A stretch of 12,999 nt of DNA from an uncultured Bacteroidales bacterium (GCA_937902805.1 CALEMB010000145.1:1-12999); one strand, 5' to 3'; positions 1 through 7,410 are shown, counted from the first letter of the stretch. A program made the numbers and translations. Notes: generated from the letters alone by a model not told the origin.

Positions 1-40
1 CGCCACGCCAACCCGCGCCATCCTGGCCGGTATTTGCATT

Positions 41-316
41 TCATCGCTTGCCGCCGCCGAAGATGTCGTTCCACCAGTGGTGCTCCTCACCTGTCACTTC
101 CTGTTCGGAGACCTCAGAGCAGATGACCTGGCCCCAGCCCACGATTTCCTTGGACTTGTCGGAGCATGATGAGCCATCCTCAATGCTGAAGTAATCTTCG
201 CCCAAGTCAACGACCTCTTCATTCTGAATGGTCGTGCACTTGCAATAGCGCGTCTTTTTGCATGAAGGCAGCACAACGATGGCCAAGGCGAGTATGAGAA
301 TCAAAAGTCTTTTCAT
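41..316 (-). CDS. small cysteine-rich lipoprotein, function unknown
   Basis: A 91-residue protein with a lysine/arginine start, a hydrophobic stretch (about residues 4-17) and a lipobox-like LPSC ending at Cys19. This predicts signal peptidase II processing and a lipid-anchored protein of about 73 residues. The mature part has four further cysteines (25, 27, 51, 66), an acidic middle, and a C-terminus containing HHWWND followed by FGGGKR. Two lysines rather than acidic residues follow Cys19, so I see no obvious surface-export signal and location in the periplasmic leaflet is equally possible. It lies downstream of the methyltransferase gene on the same strand, but a good -7 element at 336-343 suggests its own promoter. 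I do not recognise the family. Lipoprotein status is fairly secure; function is unknown. Confidence 0.75.
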   Translation of the reverse strand: MKRLLILILALAIVVLPSCKKTRYCKCTTIQNEEVVDLGEDYFSIEDGSSCSDKSKEIVGWGQVICSEVSEQEVTGEEHHWWNDIFGGGKR

Positions 317-335
317 TTCAAAACGGTTTATACTG

Positions 336-343
336 CAAAATTA
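336..343 (-). promoter_or_regulatory. Bacteroidota -7 promoter element for the lipoprotein gene
   Basis: On the minus strand this reads TAATTTTG, a full match to the Bacteroidota sigma-ABfr -7 consensus TAnnTTTG, 20 bases upstream of the lipoprotein ATG. No convincing -33 TTTG was found. It sits inside a 19-base sequence (333-351) repeated exactly at 7974-7992, where it precedes the antitoxin gene. Confidence 0.6.
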
Positions 344-385
344 CACATTTTTGGCGTAACGGCGATAAAAAAGTGAAAAATAATG

Positions 386-1153
386 TCAAATTGGGGCCTC
401 ATCGTCAGTATAGAATTCGGGATGCAGCTCCTTGAATTTGCGTTCGTACTGTCTGATGCGGCTGAGGGAACGGCGTGTCCAAACGAGGCGCAGGGCATTG
501 CGTTCGGCTTCAGTGAGGTGCCAGTCGATGTCGGTGGAGGCATGAAGGCGGTTGGTCAGCGAATAAAGCAACAAAGCTGCTGACACACTTATGTTGTAAC
601 TCTCAGTGAATCCATACATTGGGATACGGACATGCATATCAGCGTTTTCGACAGCATAGTCCGAGAGACCAAGTTTCTCAGTGCCAAAAACAAGGGCGAC
701 GGGTTGGTCGAGGGGCAAGGTGTCGGGAGTGAAATCGTCGCGGTGAGGACAGGTGGCCACAATCTTATAGCCCATGTCGTGCAAGTACTGGTACGCTTCA
801 GGCGTGTTGAATTCCTTGCTGTCGTAATACTTCAAGTTGAGCCATTTCGTGCTGCCCAGCACCACGTCGGGGTTCACGTCATAATGGTTGATGTTCTCCA
901 CGATATGGATGTCTTGGATGCCACGCAAGTCGCAGCTGCGCAGCACCGCGCTGGCATTGTGGGGTTGGAAGATGTCCTCCAAGACGACGGTGATGTGGCG
1001 TGTGCGGTAGTCGAGCACTTCCTCGAAACGCTGTCGACGCTCGTCGGTGATGAACTGCGTCATGAACTCCAGCATGGCCGCATCGCGGGCGGCGTTTTCG
1101 CGCATTTCGCTTTCCTGGGTTTCGCGCCCGCCGTACACTATGGATTTCTTCAT
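386..1153 (-). CDS. trmH: TrmH/SpoU-family tRNA/rRNA ribose 2'-O-methyltransferase
   Basis: A 255-residue SPOUT-fold enzyme that would transfer a methyl group from S-adenosylmethionine to a ribose 2'-OH of tRNA or rRNA. The three SpoU motifs are all visible. Motif 1 is NASAVLRSCD (66-75) with the catalytic-type arginine at 72. Motif 2 is VFGTEKLGLS (155-164). Motif 3 is IPMYGFTESYNISVSAA (177-193), which forms the knotted cofactor site. Short basic N- and C-terminal extensions resemble E. coli TrmH (Gm18 of tRNA) more than the longer RlmB, so tRNA G18 is the likely target, but substrate cannot be read from sequence. The first ATG is favoured because a -7 element ends about 30 bases upstream; Met17 is an alternative. 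The gene diverges from the TPR gene. The symbol reflects family resemblance. Confidence 0.9.
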   Translation of the reverse strand: MKKSIVYGGRETQESEMRENAARDAAMLEFMTQFITDERRQRFEEVLDYRTRHITVVLEDIFQPHNASAVLRSCDLRGIQDIHIVENINHYDVNPDVVLGSTKWLNLKYYDSKEFNTPEAYQYLHDMGYKIVATCPHRDDFTPDTLPLDQPVALVFGTEKLGLSDYAVENADMHVRIPMYGFTESYNISVSAALLLYSLTNRLHASTDIDWHLTEAERNALRLVWTRRSLSRIRQYERKFKELHPEFYTDDEAPI

Positions 1154-1182
1154 CGGCTGTATTCTTAATTATAATGGGGGTG

Positions 1183-1190
1183 CAAAAATA
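1183..1190 (-). promoter_or_regulatory. -7 promoter element for trmH
   Basis: The minus strand reads TATTTTTG followed by C, a full match to TAnnTTTG, ending 29 bases before the trmH ATG. The upstream -33 position is only a T-tract. It lies about 50 bases from the oppositely directed promoter of the TPR gene, so the two share a 116-base intergenic region. Confidence 0.6.
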
Positions 1191-1241
1191 CGAAAAAAGA
1201 AAAAAATCGAAAAAAAAGGTTGAGGGTAAGCCGAAAAAGCG

Positions 1242-1249
1242 TACTTTTG
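1242..1249 (+). promoter_or_regulatory. -7 promoter element for the TPR gene
   Basis: The sequence reads TACTTTTG followed by C, a full match to TAnnTTTG, 20 bases before the ATG at 1270. A weak -33 candidate (GTTG, 1219-1222) lies 19 bases upstream, which is the expected spacing. Confidence 0.65.
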
Positions 1250-1269
1250 CACGCAAATTTTGAAAAGAT

Positions 1270-2001
1270 ATGGCAAAACAAGAAACTAAACAAGTTGACG
1301 AAAGGCTTGAGAACGTAGAAGAAGCCTTAAGCAAAACCGAACTTTGGATTGAAAACAACCAGAAAACCCTGTGGATTATCCTCATCGTGTTGTTAGTTGT
1401 CGCCTTTGGCATCTTTGGCATCACCAAATACCAACAGAAGCGCAACCAAGCAGCCATGAACCAGATTTTCCCGCAGCAAATCAACTTCGAGGAGCAGGCT
1501 ACTAAGGCCGTCGACTTCGCCTCATATTACATGGAAAATGAGAACTATGCCACCGCTTTGAATGGCGATGACACGAACCCTGGTTTCATTGACATTGTCA
1601 GCAAGTATGGTTCCACCAAGTCGGGCAAGCTGGCCGCCTACTATGCCGGTCTTTGCTACATGAAGGAAGGCGACTACAACAACGCCATCGAGTATTTCAA
1701 GAAGTACACCAACGAAGACAAGGTCTTGGCTCCCATGGCATTGGGTCTCACTGGTGACTGCTACCTGCAGCTCGGTGACAACCAAAACGCTGTGTCGTAC
1801 TACGAGAAGGCCACGAAGAAGAGCCCGAACGACTTCACCACTCCTATGTACCTCGTCAAGTTGGGCATGACCTACGAAATCATGGGCAATAACGCCAAGG
1901 CTTTGGAGGCTTACAAGACCTTGAAGAAGGACTACCCCCAGAGCAGCGAGGCTTTCGAGATCAGCAAGAACATTGCCAACCTCGAGCAAAAGATGAAGTA
2001 A
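1270..2001 (+). CDS. membrane-anchored tetratricopeptide repeat protein
   Basis: A 243-residue protein with a charged N-terminal region (1-30, predicted coiled coil), one strongly hydrophobic segment (about 33-52) and a C-terminal part built of TPR-type helical hairpins. These lie at roughly 117-150 (AYYAGLCYMKEGDYNNAIEY), 155-188 and 193-226, each with the usual small/Gly/Ala and Tyr/Phe spacing. The layout of a short N-terminal tail, a single membrane span and TPRs outside the membrane resembles YfgM-type proteins associated with the Sec translocon and periplasmic chaperones. That link is analogy only. It has its own promoter and a strong terminator 28 bases after the stop, so it is probably transcribed alone. 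Protein-protein interaction is the safe functional statement. Confidence 0.85.
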   Translation: MAKQETKQVDERLENVEEALSKTELWIENNQKTLWIILIVLLVVAFGIFGITKYQQKRNQAAMNQIFPQQINFEEQATKAVDFASYYMENENYATALNGDDTNPGFIDIVSKYGSTKSGKLAAYYAGLCYMKEGDYNNAIEYFKKYTNEDKVLAPMALGLTGDCYLQLGDNQNAVSYYEKATKKSPNDFTTPMYLVKLGMTYEIMGNNAKALEAYKTLKKDYPQSSEAFEISKNIANLEQKMK

Positions 2002-2028
2002 TCATCGGCATTCGTGATTCACAAACCT

Positions 2029-2058
2029 AATCCTGGCCTTGGGGTCAGGATTTTTTTT
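2029..2058 (+). terminator. intrinsic terminator after the TPR gene, just before fmt
   Basis: A 10-base-pair stem (2029-2038 with 2043-2052, one G-U pair) with a TTGG loop is followed by six more T residues (2053-2058). It ends six bases before the fmt ATG, so it may also act as a control element for fmt. Confidence 0.85.
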
Positions 2059-2064
2059 GACAAT

Positions 2065-3036
2065 ATGGAAAAAAGCATCAAAATCGCCTATTTCGGCACC
2101 CCAGAATTTGCGGCCTCACAACTCGAAGCCATCCTTACTGCTGGCTATGAAGTGGCTGTTGTCGTCACCATGCCCGACAAGCCTGCCGGACGTGGCAGGA
2201 AGATACAATATTCCGACGTGAAGAATGTCGCCTTGGCGCATGGCCTGCCTTTGTTGCAACCCGAAAAGCTGAAAGACGAGGCGTTTTTGGAGCGGCTGGC
2301 TTCTTATCATGCCGACTTGTTCATCGTGGTGGCCTTCAGGATGCTGCCCGCCGTAGTGTGGCAGATGCCGAGACTGGGCACCTTCAACCTCCATGCCTCC
2401 CTCCTGCCCCAATACCGTGGCGCAGCACCCATCAACTTCGCCATCATCAACGGGGAGACTGAGACGGGCCTCACCACCTTCTTCCTCAACGAGGAAATCG
2501 ACAAGGGTGCTGTCATCATGCGCGAGAAGGTCGCCATCCGTCTCGACGAAAGTGCGGGTGAGCTGCATGACGAGCTAATGGCTTTGGGCAACACCGTCGT
2601 TGTGGAAACCATCCAAAAGATTGAGAGCGGCGAAGTCGTCGCACTGCCACAGGAAGAACTAACTGAGAATCAACCCTTGAAGCCCGCCCCGAAAATCACA
2701 AAAGAGTTCTGCAATGTGGATTGGAGTCAGGACTGCCAAAGCATCTACAACCACATCAGGGGCTTGTCGCCTTACCCGGCAGCCCACACACGGCTGATCT
2801 CCGACAATGGAGAGGCCATTGACATGAAGGTCTTCTCGTCAGAGATGGAACCCTGTCAGACCCAGATGGCGGTCGGCAGCGTCGTCACCGACAACAAAAA
2901 ATACCTTAAAGTGGCGGTGAAGGATGGATTCATCCACCTGACGATGGTGCAACAAGCCGGGAAAAAGGCCATGCCAATAGCCGATTTTTTGAGGGGCACA
3001 ATGCTGAATGGCGGTTGGAGAACCTCCAATGAATGA
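2065..3036 (+). CDS. fmt: methionyl-tRNA formyltransferase
   Basis: A 323-residue enzyme that formylates Met-tRNA(fMet) using 10-formyl-tetrahydrofolate, producing the initiator tRNA for bacterial translation. The N-terminal Rossmann-type domain begins IAYFGTPEFA (7-16). The catalytic triad Asn108, His110 and Asp146 and the formyl-folate signature SLLPQYRGAAP (112-122) are present. The C-terminal FMT_C domain (about 205-315) carries the typical IRGLSPYPAA segment (231-240). Length matches the family (about 310-325). An in-frame GTG at 2014 would add 17 residues encoded by the terminator hairpin, and homology begins at the ATG, so 2065 is chosen. There is no Shine-Dalgarno sequence and no recognisable promoter between the upstream gene and the ATG. 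Confidence 0.97.
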   Translation: MEKSIKIAYFGTPEFAASQLEAILTAGYEVAVVVTMPDKPAGRGRKIQYSDVKNVALAHGLPLLQPEKLKDEAFLERLASYHADLFIVVAFRMLPAVVWQMPRLGTFNLHASLLPQYRGAAPINFAIINGETETGLTTFFLNEEIDKGAVIMREKVAIRLDESAGELHDELMALGNTVVVETIQKIESGEVVALPQEELTENQPLKPAPKITKEFCNVDWSQDCQSIYNHIRGLSPYPAAHTRLISDNGEAIDMKVFSSEMEPCQTQMAVGSVVTDNKKYLKVAVKDGFIHLTMVQQAGKKAMPIADFLRGTMLNGGWRTSNE

Positions 3037-3127
3037 GATAAATAGGGCTTTTTTGTGTTTTTTTCAGTTTTTTTGAGAAAAATATTGAATTTTTTCCAAA
3101 AAACACTTGCATTTGTCAAAAATACAT

Positions 3128-3135
3128 TATTTTTG
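3128..3135 (+). promoter_or_regulatory. -7 promoter element for the HU gene
   Basis: The sequence reads TATTTTTG, a full match to TAnnTTTG, 37 bases before the HU ATG. A possible -33 TTG at 3107-3109 lies 18 bases upstream. The preceding 50 bases are strongly A/T-tracted (T6-CC-A6 at 3090-3103), which could act as an UP-like or bent element for a highly expressed gene. Confidence 0.6.
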
Positions 3136-3172
3136 TCGGGTAAAAATTTAACCACTCTTTAAATTACTAATT

Positions 3173-3436
3173 ATGAATAAAGTTGAATTAATCGCCGCCG
3201 TTGCCGAAAAGGCCGGTATGACCAAAGTTGAAACAAGAAAAGCTCTTGACGCTTTCTTGGATGTTGCTAAAGCTGAACTGAAGAAGGACGGTAAAATTGC
3301 TCTCGTTGGTTTTGGCACCATGGCCGTGACCAAGCGTCCCGCCAGACAAGGCCGTAACCCCAGAACGGGCAAAGCCATCAAGATCGCCGCTAAGAAACTC
3401 GTGAAGTTCAAAGCCGCTGCTAACATCCTGAAATAA
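3173..3436 (+). CDS. HU-family nucleoid DNA-binding protein
   Basis: An 87-residue basic protein with the classic HU layout: two N-terminal helices for dimerisation (MNKVELIAAVAEKAGMTK), the GFGTM turn (residues 47-51) and the DNA-binding beta-arm containing RNPRTG, whose proline normally intercalates into the minor groove. It would bind and bend DNA with little sequence preference and help package the chromosome. Length (about 90) and sequence are canonical HU rather than the longer C-terminally extended Bacteroidota HU-like proteins. It is a single-gene unit with its own promoter at 3128-3135 and a hairpin terminator 22 bases after the stop. Whether it is HupA/HupB-like or IHF-like cannot be decided here, so no symbol is given. 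Confidence 0.96.
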   Translation: MNKVELIAAVAEKAGMTKVETRKALDAFLDVAKAELKKDGKIALVGFGTMAVTKRPARQGRNPRTGKAIKIAAKKLVKFKAAANILK

Positions 3437-3458
3437 TAAACTGTTTCAGAAACAAACG

Positions 3459-3487
3459 AAAAGCCGTCATCACTGACGGCTTTTTTT
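3459..3487. terminator. bidirectional hairpin terminator between HU and recQ
   Basis: An 11-base-pair perfect stem (3459-3469 with 3474-3484; core AAGCCGTCA/TGACGGCTT) has a 4-base loop TCAC. It is followed by a T-run to 3487 on the plus strand and by TTTT on the minus strand. The loop contains the recQ stop codon, so the hairpin also encodes the last recQ residues. Confidence 0.88.
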
Positions 3488-5389
3488 GTTGCCTTTCCGC
3501 ACACTGCCGTCTTTCTCCAACTGCAGCACGCCATTGTCGATGAGGAAACGTACGGCATCCAGTACATGCTCCTCGTCATATTCCGTACATCGCGCCAGCA
3601 CATCCTGCATCGACAGGGCAGCCTCACCTATCAGGCTTTGTACCTTCTCCTCTATCATGGCGTAAGGCATGCGGTTGTTGGCTCGTTTCATGCAGACATC
3701 GCAATGTCCACAGGTCTTCCTTGTCTTTTCATTGAAATAACGCAACAGCTGGACGCTACGACATTCCTCATCATTGTTGACGAAATCAATGACAGCCTTC
3801 ACACGCTCCTCAGCATCTTTCTTGCGGTCGTAGTAGTTTTCCTTGGTGAGGCCGAAATGCCTGGTGTCGACAAACTCCGAGAGGAAGAGTATTTGAGGTT
3901 TGTCGTTGCGTGGTGCGTAGGAAAGGAAGTTGTAGGATTCCAACCTTTTCAGTTGGTCGATGATTTTTTCAGGTGTGGTGCCAACCTTCGACGCCATCGC
4001 CTCCTCGTTGATTTTCACAAAGTCGGTCATCACGCCAGGCAGGCTACGGAGCATGAACTTGATCAGGTCACTGAACTGAGGATTGTTGACTTGGAAACCG
4101 TAAATGTCGTCGCGAGAGGCTTTTATCATTACCTTAGACGGTTCATCGAAGCTGTCGGAGAGCAAAAGGAAGCCCTCTTTTTCAAGAATCTTCAGAGTAT
4201 GAAACACTTCCACCACATTGAAGTCGTAGCGTTTGGCAAAGTCATTGATGACAAAAGGATAAGAGACGTTCTCCCCTGCCCCAACAGGAATGCTGAAATA
4301 ATTTCCCAGAGCGTTATAAATCAGCTTAATCCGTTCCAGTTCCGGGAAGGATTGCGCCAAGTTCTCCTTTAGCTTCTGTATGTCGGCAGGCGACACAAGC
4401 AGGTAGGCCTCGGAAGGTTTTAGGTCACGGCCGACGCGACCTGCTTCTTGAAAGTAGGCTTCGATGCTGTCAGGCAGATCCATGTGGATGACGAGACGCA
4501 CGTCGGGCTTGTCTATGCCCATGCCGAAGGCATTGGTGGCGACGATGACCTTCACCTTGTCTGTCATCCATAGGTCTTGGTGTTGGTCTCGCGTCTTGGC
4601 ATCGAGTCCCGCATGATAGAACGTTGCGAAGACACCCACTGAGTTGAGCCAGTCTGCGATGACTTGGGTACGTTTGCGGTTGCGCACATACACGATGGCG
4701 CTACCTTCGGTCATGGCGTTCAACTTCCTAAACAGCACACCATATTTGTCAGCTTCGTAGCAGACGTTGTAAGTCACGTTTTTGCGTTCGAAACTGCTTT
4801 GGAAGACATTTTTCTTTTTGAAACCGAGCCGCACCTGAATGTCGTCAACGACTTTCACCGTCGCTGTGGCGGTCAGTGCCAAGACGGGAACCTTGGGAAT
4901 GTAAGGCCTGATATCCGCAATCTTGAGGTAGGGCGGGCGGAAATCGTAACCCCATTGCGAGATGCAGTGCGACTCGTCAACAGCCAGCAGGCAGACCTTC
5001 ATTTTCTTCAGTGCCTCGATGAAAGCGTCGGTTTGCAGGCGTTCGGGCGAGACATAAAGGAATTTCAGCCTACCGTATGCAGCTTGATTGTATGCCAGCT
5101 CCATGGCGTCGGGGTGCATGCCCGAATAGATGGCTGCGGCGGGGATGCCTTTGTCAACAAGATGTGCTACTTGGTCTTTCATCAACGCGATGAGGGGCGT
5201 AATGACGAGACAGAGGCCGTCCATCGCCATTGCCGGCACCTGGAAGCAGATGCTCTTGCCACCACCCGTGGGCAGCAAGGCGAGGGTATCCTTACCCGCC
5301 ATCACCGAGTCAACGATGTCCTCTTGCAACGGGCGAAAGCTGGGATAGCCCCAGTATTGGGTCAAGATGGTACGGGTGGCAGCAGACAT
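3470..5389 (-). CDS. recQ: RecQ-family ATP-dependent DNA helicase with a large insertion before its zinc domain
   Basis: A 639-residue 3'-to-5' superfamily 2 helicase for recombination and repair. Motif 0 (FRPLQ, 18-22), Walker A TGGGKS (41-46), motif II DESH (138-141, usually DEAH), the aromatic-rich loop HCISQWGYDFRPPY (141-154), motif III TATAT (173-177), motif V ATNAFGMGIDKPDVR (284-298) and motif VI QEAGRVGRD (314-322) are visible. The zinc cluster C543-x16-C560-x2-C563-x2-C566 has the same spacing as E. coli RecQ but lies over 200 residues after motif VI, against about 50 there. The added part looks helical with a winged-helix character (about 370-530). Only about 70 residues follow the cluster, so there is no HRDC domain. 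It starts 2 bases after the uvrB stop, so the two are almost certainly co-transcribed. Confidence 0.93.
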   Translation of the reverse strand: MSAATRTILTQYWGYPSFRPLQEDIVDSVMAGKDTLALLPTGGGKSICFQVPAMAMDGLCLVITPLIALMKDQVAHLVDKGIPAAAIYSGMHPDAMELAYNQAAYGRLKFLYVSPERLQTDAFIEALKKMKVCLLAVDESHCISQWGYDFRPPYLKIADIRPYIPKVPVLALTATATVKVVDDIQVRLGFKKKNVFQSSFERKNVTYNVCYEADKYGVLFRKLNAMTEGSAIVYVRNRKRTQVIADWLNSVGVFATFYHAGLDAKTRDQHQDLWMTDKVKVIVATNAFGMGIDKPDVRLVIHMDLPDSIEAYFQEAGRVGRDLKPSEAYLLVSPADIQKLKENLAQSFPELERIKLIYNALGNYFSIPVGAGENVSYPFVINDFAKRYDFNVVEVFHTLKILEKEGFLLLSDSFDEPSKVMIKASRDDIYGFQVNNPQFSDLIKFMLRSLPGVMTDFVKINEEAMASKVGTTPEKIIDQLKRLESYNFLSYAPRNDKPQILFLSEFVDTRHFGLTKENYYDRKKDAEERVKAVIDFVNNDEECRSVQLLRYFNEKTRKTCGHCDVCMKRANNRMPYAMIEEKVQSLIGEAALSMQDVLARCTEYDEEHVLDAVRFLIDNGVLQLEKDGSVRKGNKKSRQ

Positions 5390-5391
5390 GA

Positions 5392-7410
5392 TTATTTCAG
5401 TTTCTCGATTTCAATTTGCCACTGGAACATCTCGTCGCGGTATTTCGCAGCGCTGAGGAAATCCATCTCCTTAACGGCTTTCTCCATGTTCTTCTTGGCT
5501 TGCTGCAAGGCTTTCTGCATCTGTTCCTTCGACATGGTTTTGGAGCGTTGCTCCGCTGCCAATGTTGGCTCTATGCTTTGTTGGTTATAGGGCAGTGAAG
5601 CATTGTAATCGCCTTTGAGGGTGCCCAAGGAGTTGTCGATAGCCTTAACGATAGTCTTAGGCACAATGCCGTGGGCTTCGTTGTAGGCCATCTGCTTGGC
5701 ACGGCGGCGGGCGGTCTCGTCGATGGTCTTGCGCATTGAGTCGGTGATAGTGTCGGCATACATGATGACCTTGCTCTCGGCATTGCGGGCGGCACGGCCT
5801 GCGGTCTGTGTTAGGGAACGCTCGGAACGCAGGAAACCTTCCTTGTCGGCATCAAGGATAGCCACAAGACTCACTTCTGGAAGATCGAGGCCTTCACGCA
5901 ACAGGTTCACCCCTACAAGCACGTCGAAATCGCCCATGCGGAGCCCTTGTAATATCTCCACGCGTTCCATAGTGTCTACGTCGGAGTGTATGTAGCGCGT
6001 CTTGATTTTCAAATTATTGAGGTAGGTATTCAGCTCCTCGGCCATGCGTTTTGTCAGCGTGGTGACGAGCACACGTTGTTTCTTCTCCACCACCTTATGG
6101 ATTTCATCGATAAGGTCGTCCACCTGATTGAGACTGGGGCGCACTTCAATAACTGGGTCAAGCAAACCCGTGGGACGTATCACCTGCTCCACATAAACAC
6201 CTTCGCTTTGTTGCAGCTCAAAATCGGCAGGTGTGGCACTGACATAAATGGTCTGTCCCGTGAGGGCCTCAAATTCATCGAACTGCAAGGGGCGGTTGTC
6301 CAATGCTGATGGCAGGCGGAAGCCATATTCCACCAGCGTCTGTTTACGGGAGCGGTCGCCACCGTGCATACCTCGGATTTGCGGAATAGTGACATGGCTC
6401 TCATCAATGACGGTGATGAAATCATCGGGGAAATAATCCAAGAGGCAGAAAGGTCGTGTTCCTGGACTGCGCCCGTCGAAGTAGCGCGAATAGTTCTCAA
6501 TGCCGGAGCAATAGCCCAACTCCTTCATCATCTCAATATCGAAATTCACACGGTCCTCGAGGCGTTTTGCCTCCAGCCCCTTCCCTATCTCACGGAAATA
6601 CTCAGCTTGCTTGAACATGTCGTCTTGGATTTCAACAACGGCAGAATTCAGCTTGCTTTGCGAGGTCACGAAGATGTTGGCGGGGAAGATGGTCAGTTCC
6701 GACAGATTCTCCATCCTTCGGCCTGTCACAGGGTTAAACATTTCAAGGCTGTCTATTTCGTCGTCCCAAAACACGATGCGGTAGGCATAGTCAGCGTAGG
6801 CGGGAAACACATCCATCGTTTCCCCTTTCACCCTAAACTTGCCTTGCGTGAACTCTATTTCGTTGCGCACGTACAAAGCCCCAACGAGGGCCTTGGCCAC
6901 ATCGTCTCGGCTGGTTTTCATGCCTTGTTCAAGATAGATGACATTCTTGCCAAAGTCGTCGGGGTTACCGATACCGTAAAGGCATGACACTGAGGACACC
7001 ACGATGATGTCTCTTCTTCCCGAGAGCAAAGCCGAGGTCGTAGCCAAGCGCATCTTGTCGATGTCGGAATTAATGGCGAGGTCTTTTTCAATATAGGTGT
7101 TGGTGGCTGGGATGAAAGCCTCAGGCTGGTAGTAGTCGTAATAAGAAACGAAATACTCCACCGCATTCTCGGGGAAGAACTGCTTGAACTCGCCATAAAG
7201 TTGTGCCGCGAGGGTCTTGTTATGGCTAAGCACCAATGCAGGACGATTCAATTGCGCCAGAACGTTGGCGATGGTGAAAGTCTTGCCGGAGCCTGTCACA
7301 CCAAGCAGGGTTTGGGCACGGTCGCCCCGTTCCAATCCATCCACCAATTGCTTGATGGCTTCGGGTTGGTCGCCAGTAGGCTTGAAATCGGAGACTAGTT
7401 TGAAGTTCAT
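5392..7410 (-). CDS. uvrB: excinuclease ABC subunit B
   Basis: A 672-residue protein, against 673 in E. coli. UvrB is the damage-verifying ATPase of nucleotide excision repair; it is loaded by UvrA and recruits UvrC. Walker A GVTGSGKT is at 37-44. The beta-hairpin that locks one strand begins SYYDYYQPEAFIP (89-101). DESHVTIPQIRGMHGGDRSR (336-355) covers motif II, YVSATP is at 389-394, and motif VI QTAGRAARN is at 535-543. The C-terminal UVR motif that contacts UvrC lies at about 637-671. Nothing is missing. The start codon overlaps the toxin stop (ATGA), and a GAGGAG inside the toxin's 3' end is positioned 7 bases before it, so uvrB expression is tied to the toxin-antitoxin transcript. No promoter is evident immediately upstream. 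Confidence 0.98.
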   Translation of the reverse strand: MNFKLVSDFKPTGDQPEAIKQLVDGLERGDRAQTLLGVTGSGKTFTIANVLAQLNRPALVLSHNKTLAAQLYGEFKQFFPENAVEYFVSYYDYYQPEAFIPATNTYIEKDLAINSDIDKMRLATTSALLSGRRDIIVVSSVSCLYGIGNPDDFGKNVIYLEQGMKTSRDDVAKALVGALYVRNEIEFTQGKFRVKGETMDVFPAYADYAYRIVFWDDEIDSLEMFNPVTGRRMENLSELTIFPANIFVTSQSKLNSAVVEIQDDMFKQAEYFREIGKGLEAKRLEDRVNFDIEMMKELGYCSGIENYSRYFDGRSPGTRPFCLLDYFPDDFITVIDESHVTIPQIRGMHGGDRSRKQTLVEYGFRLPSALDNRPLQFDEFEALTGQTIYVSATPADFELQQSEGVYVEQVIRPTGLLDPVIEVRPSLNQVDDLIDEIHKVVEKKQRVLVTTLTKRMAEELNTYLNNLKIKTRYIHSDVDTMERVEILQGLRMGDFDVLVGVNLLREGLDLPEVSLVAILDADKEGFLRSERSLTQTAGRAARNAESKVIMYADTITDSMRKTIDETARRRAKQMAYNEAHGIVPKTIVKAIDNSLGTLKGDYNASLPYNQQSIEPTLAAEQRSKTMSKEQMQKALQQAKKNMEKAVKEMDFLSAAKYRDEMFQWQIEIEKLK

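Noticed and set aside
632..1168. 178-residue plus-strand open frame opposite trmH
   Set aside because: Shadow frame; all three SpoU motifs lie on the other strand.
2014..2064. GTG start for fmt giving 17 extra residues
   Set aside because: The added codons are the terminator hairpin and its T-run, and family homology starts at the ATG at 2065.
3037..3100. T-rich stretch after fmt as an intrinsic terminator
   Set aside because: Several T-runs are present but no stable GC-containing hairpin precedes them; only weak A/T pairing is possible.
3566..4372. 268-residue plus-strand open frame opposite recQ
   Set aside because: Antisense shadow produced by codon bias of the real gene; no domain seen.
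4664..5590. 308-residue open frame on the plus strand opposite recQ and uvrB
   Set aside because: It is a mirror of two well-supported genes with full motif sets, and has no promoter or recognisable family.
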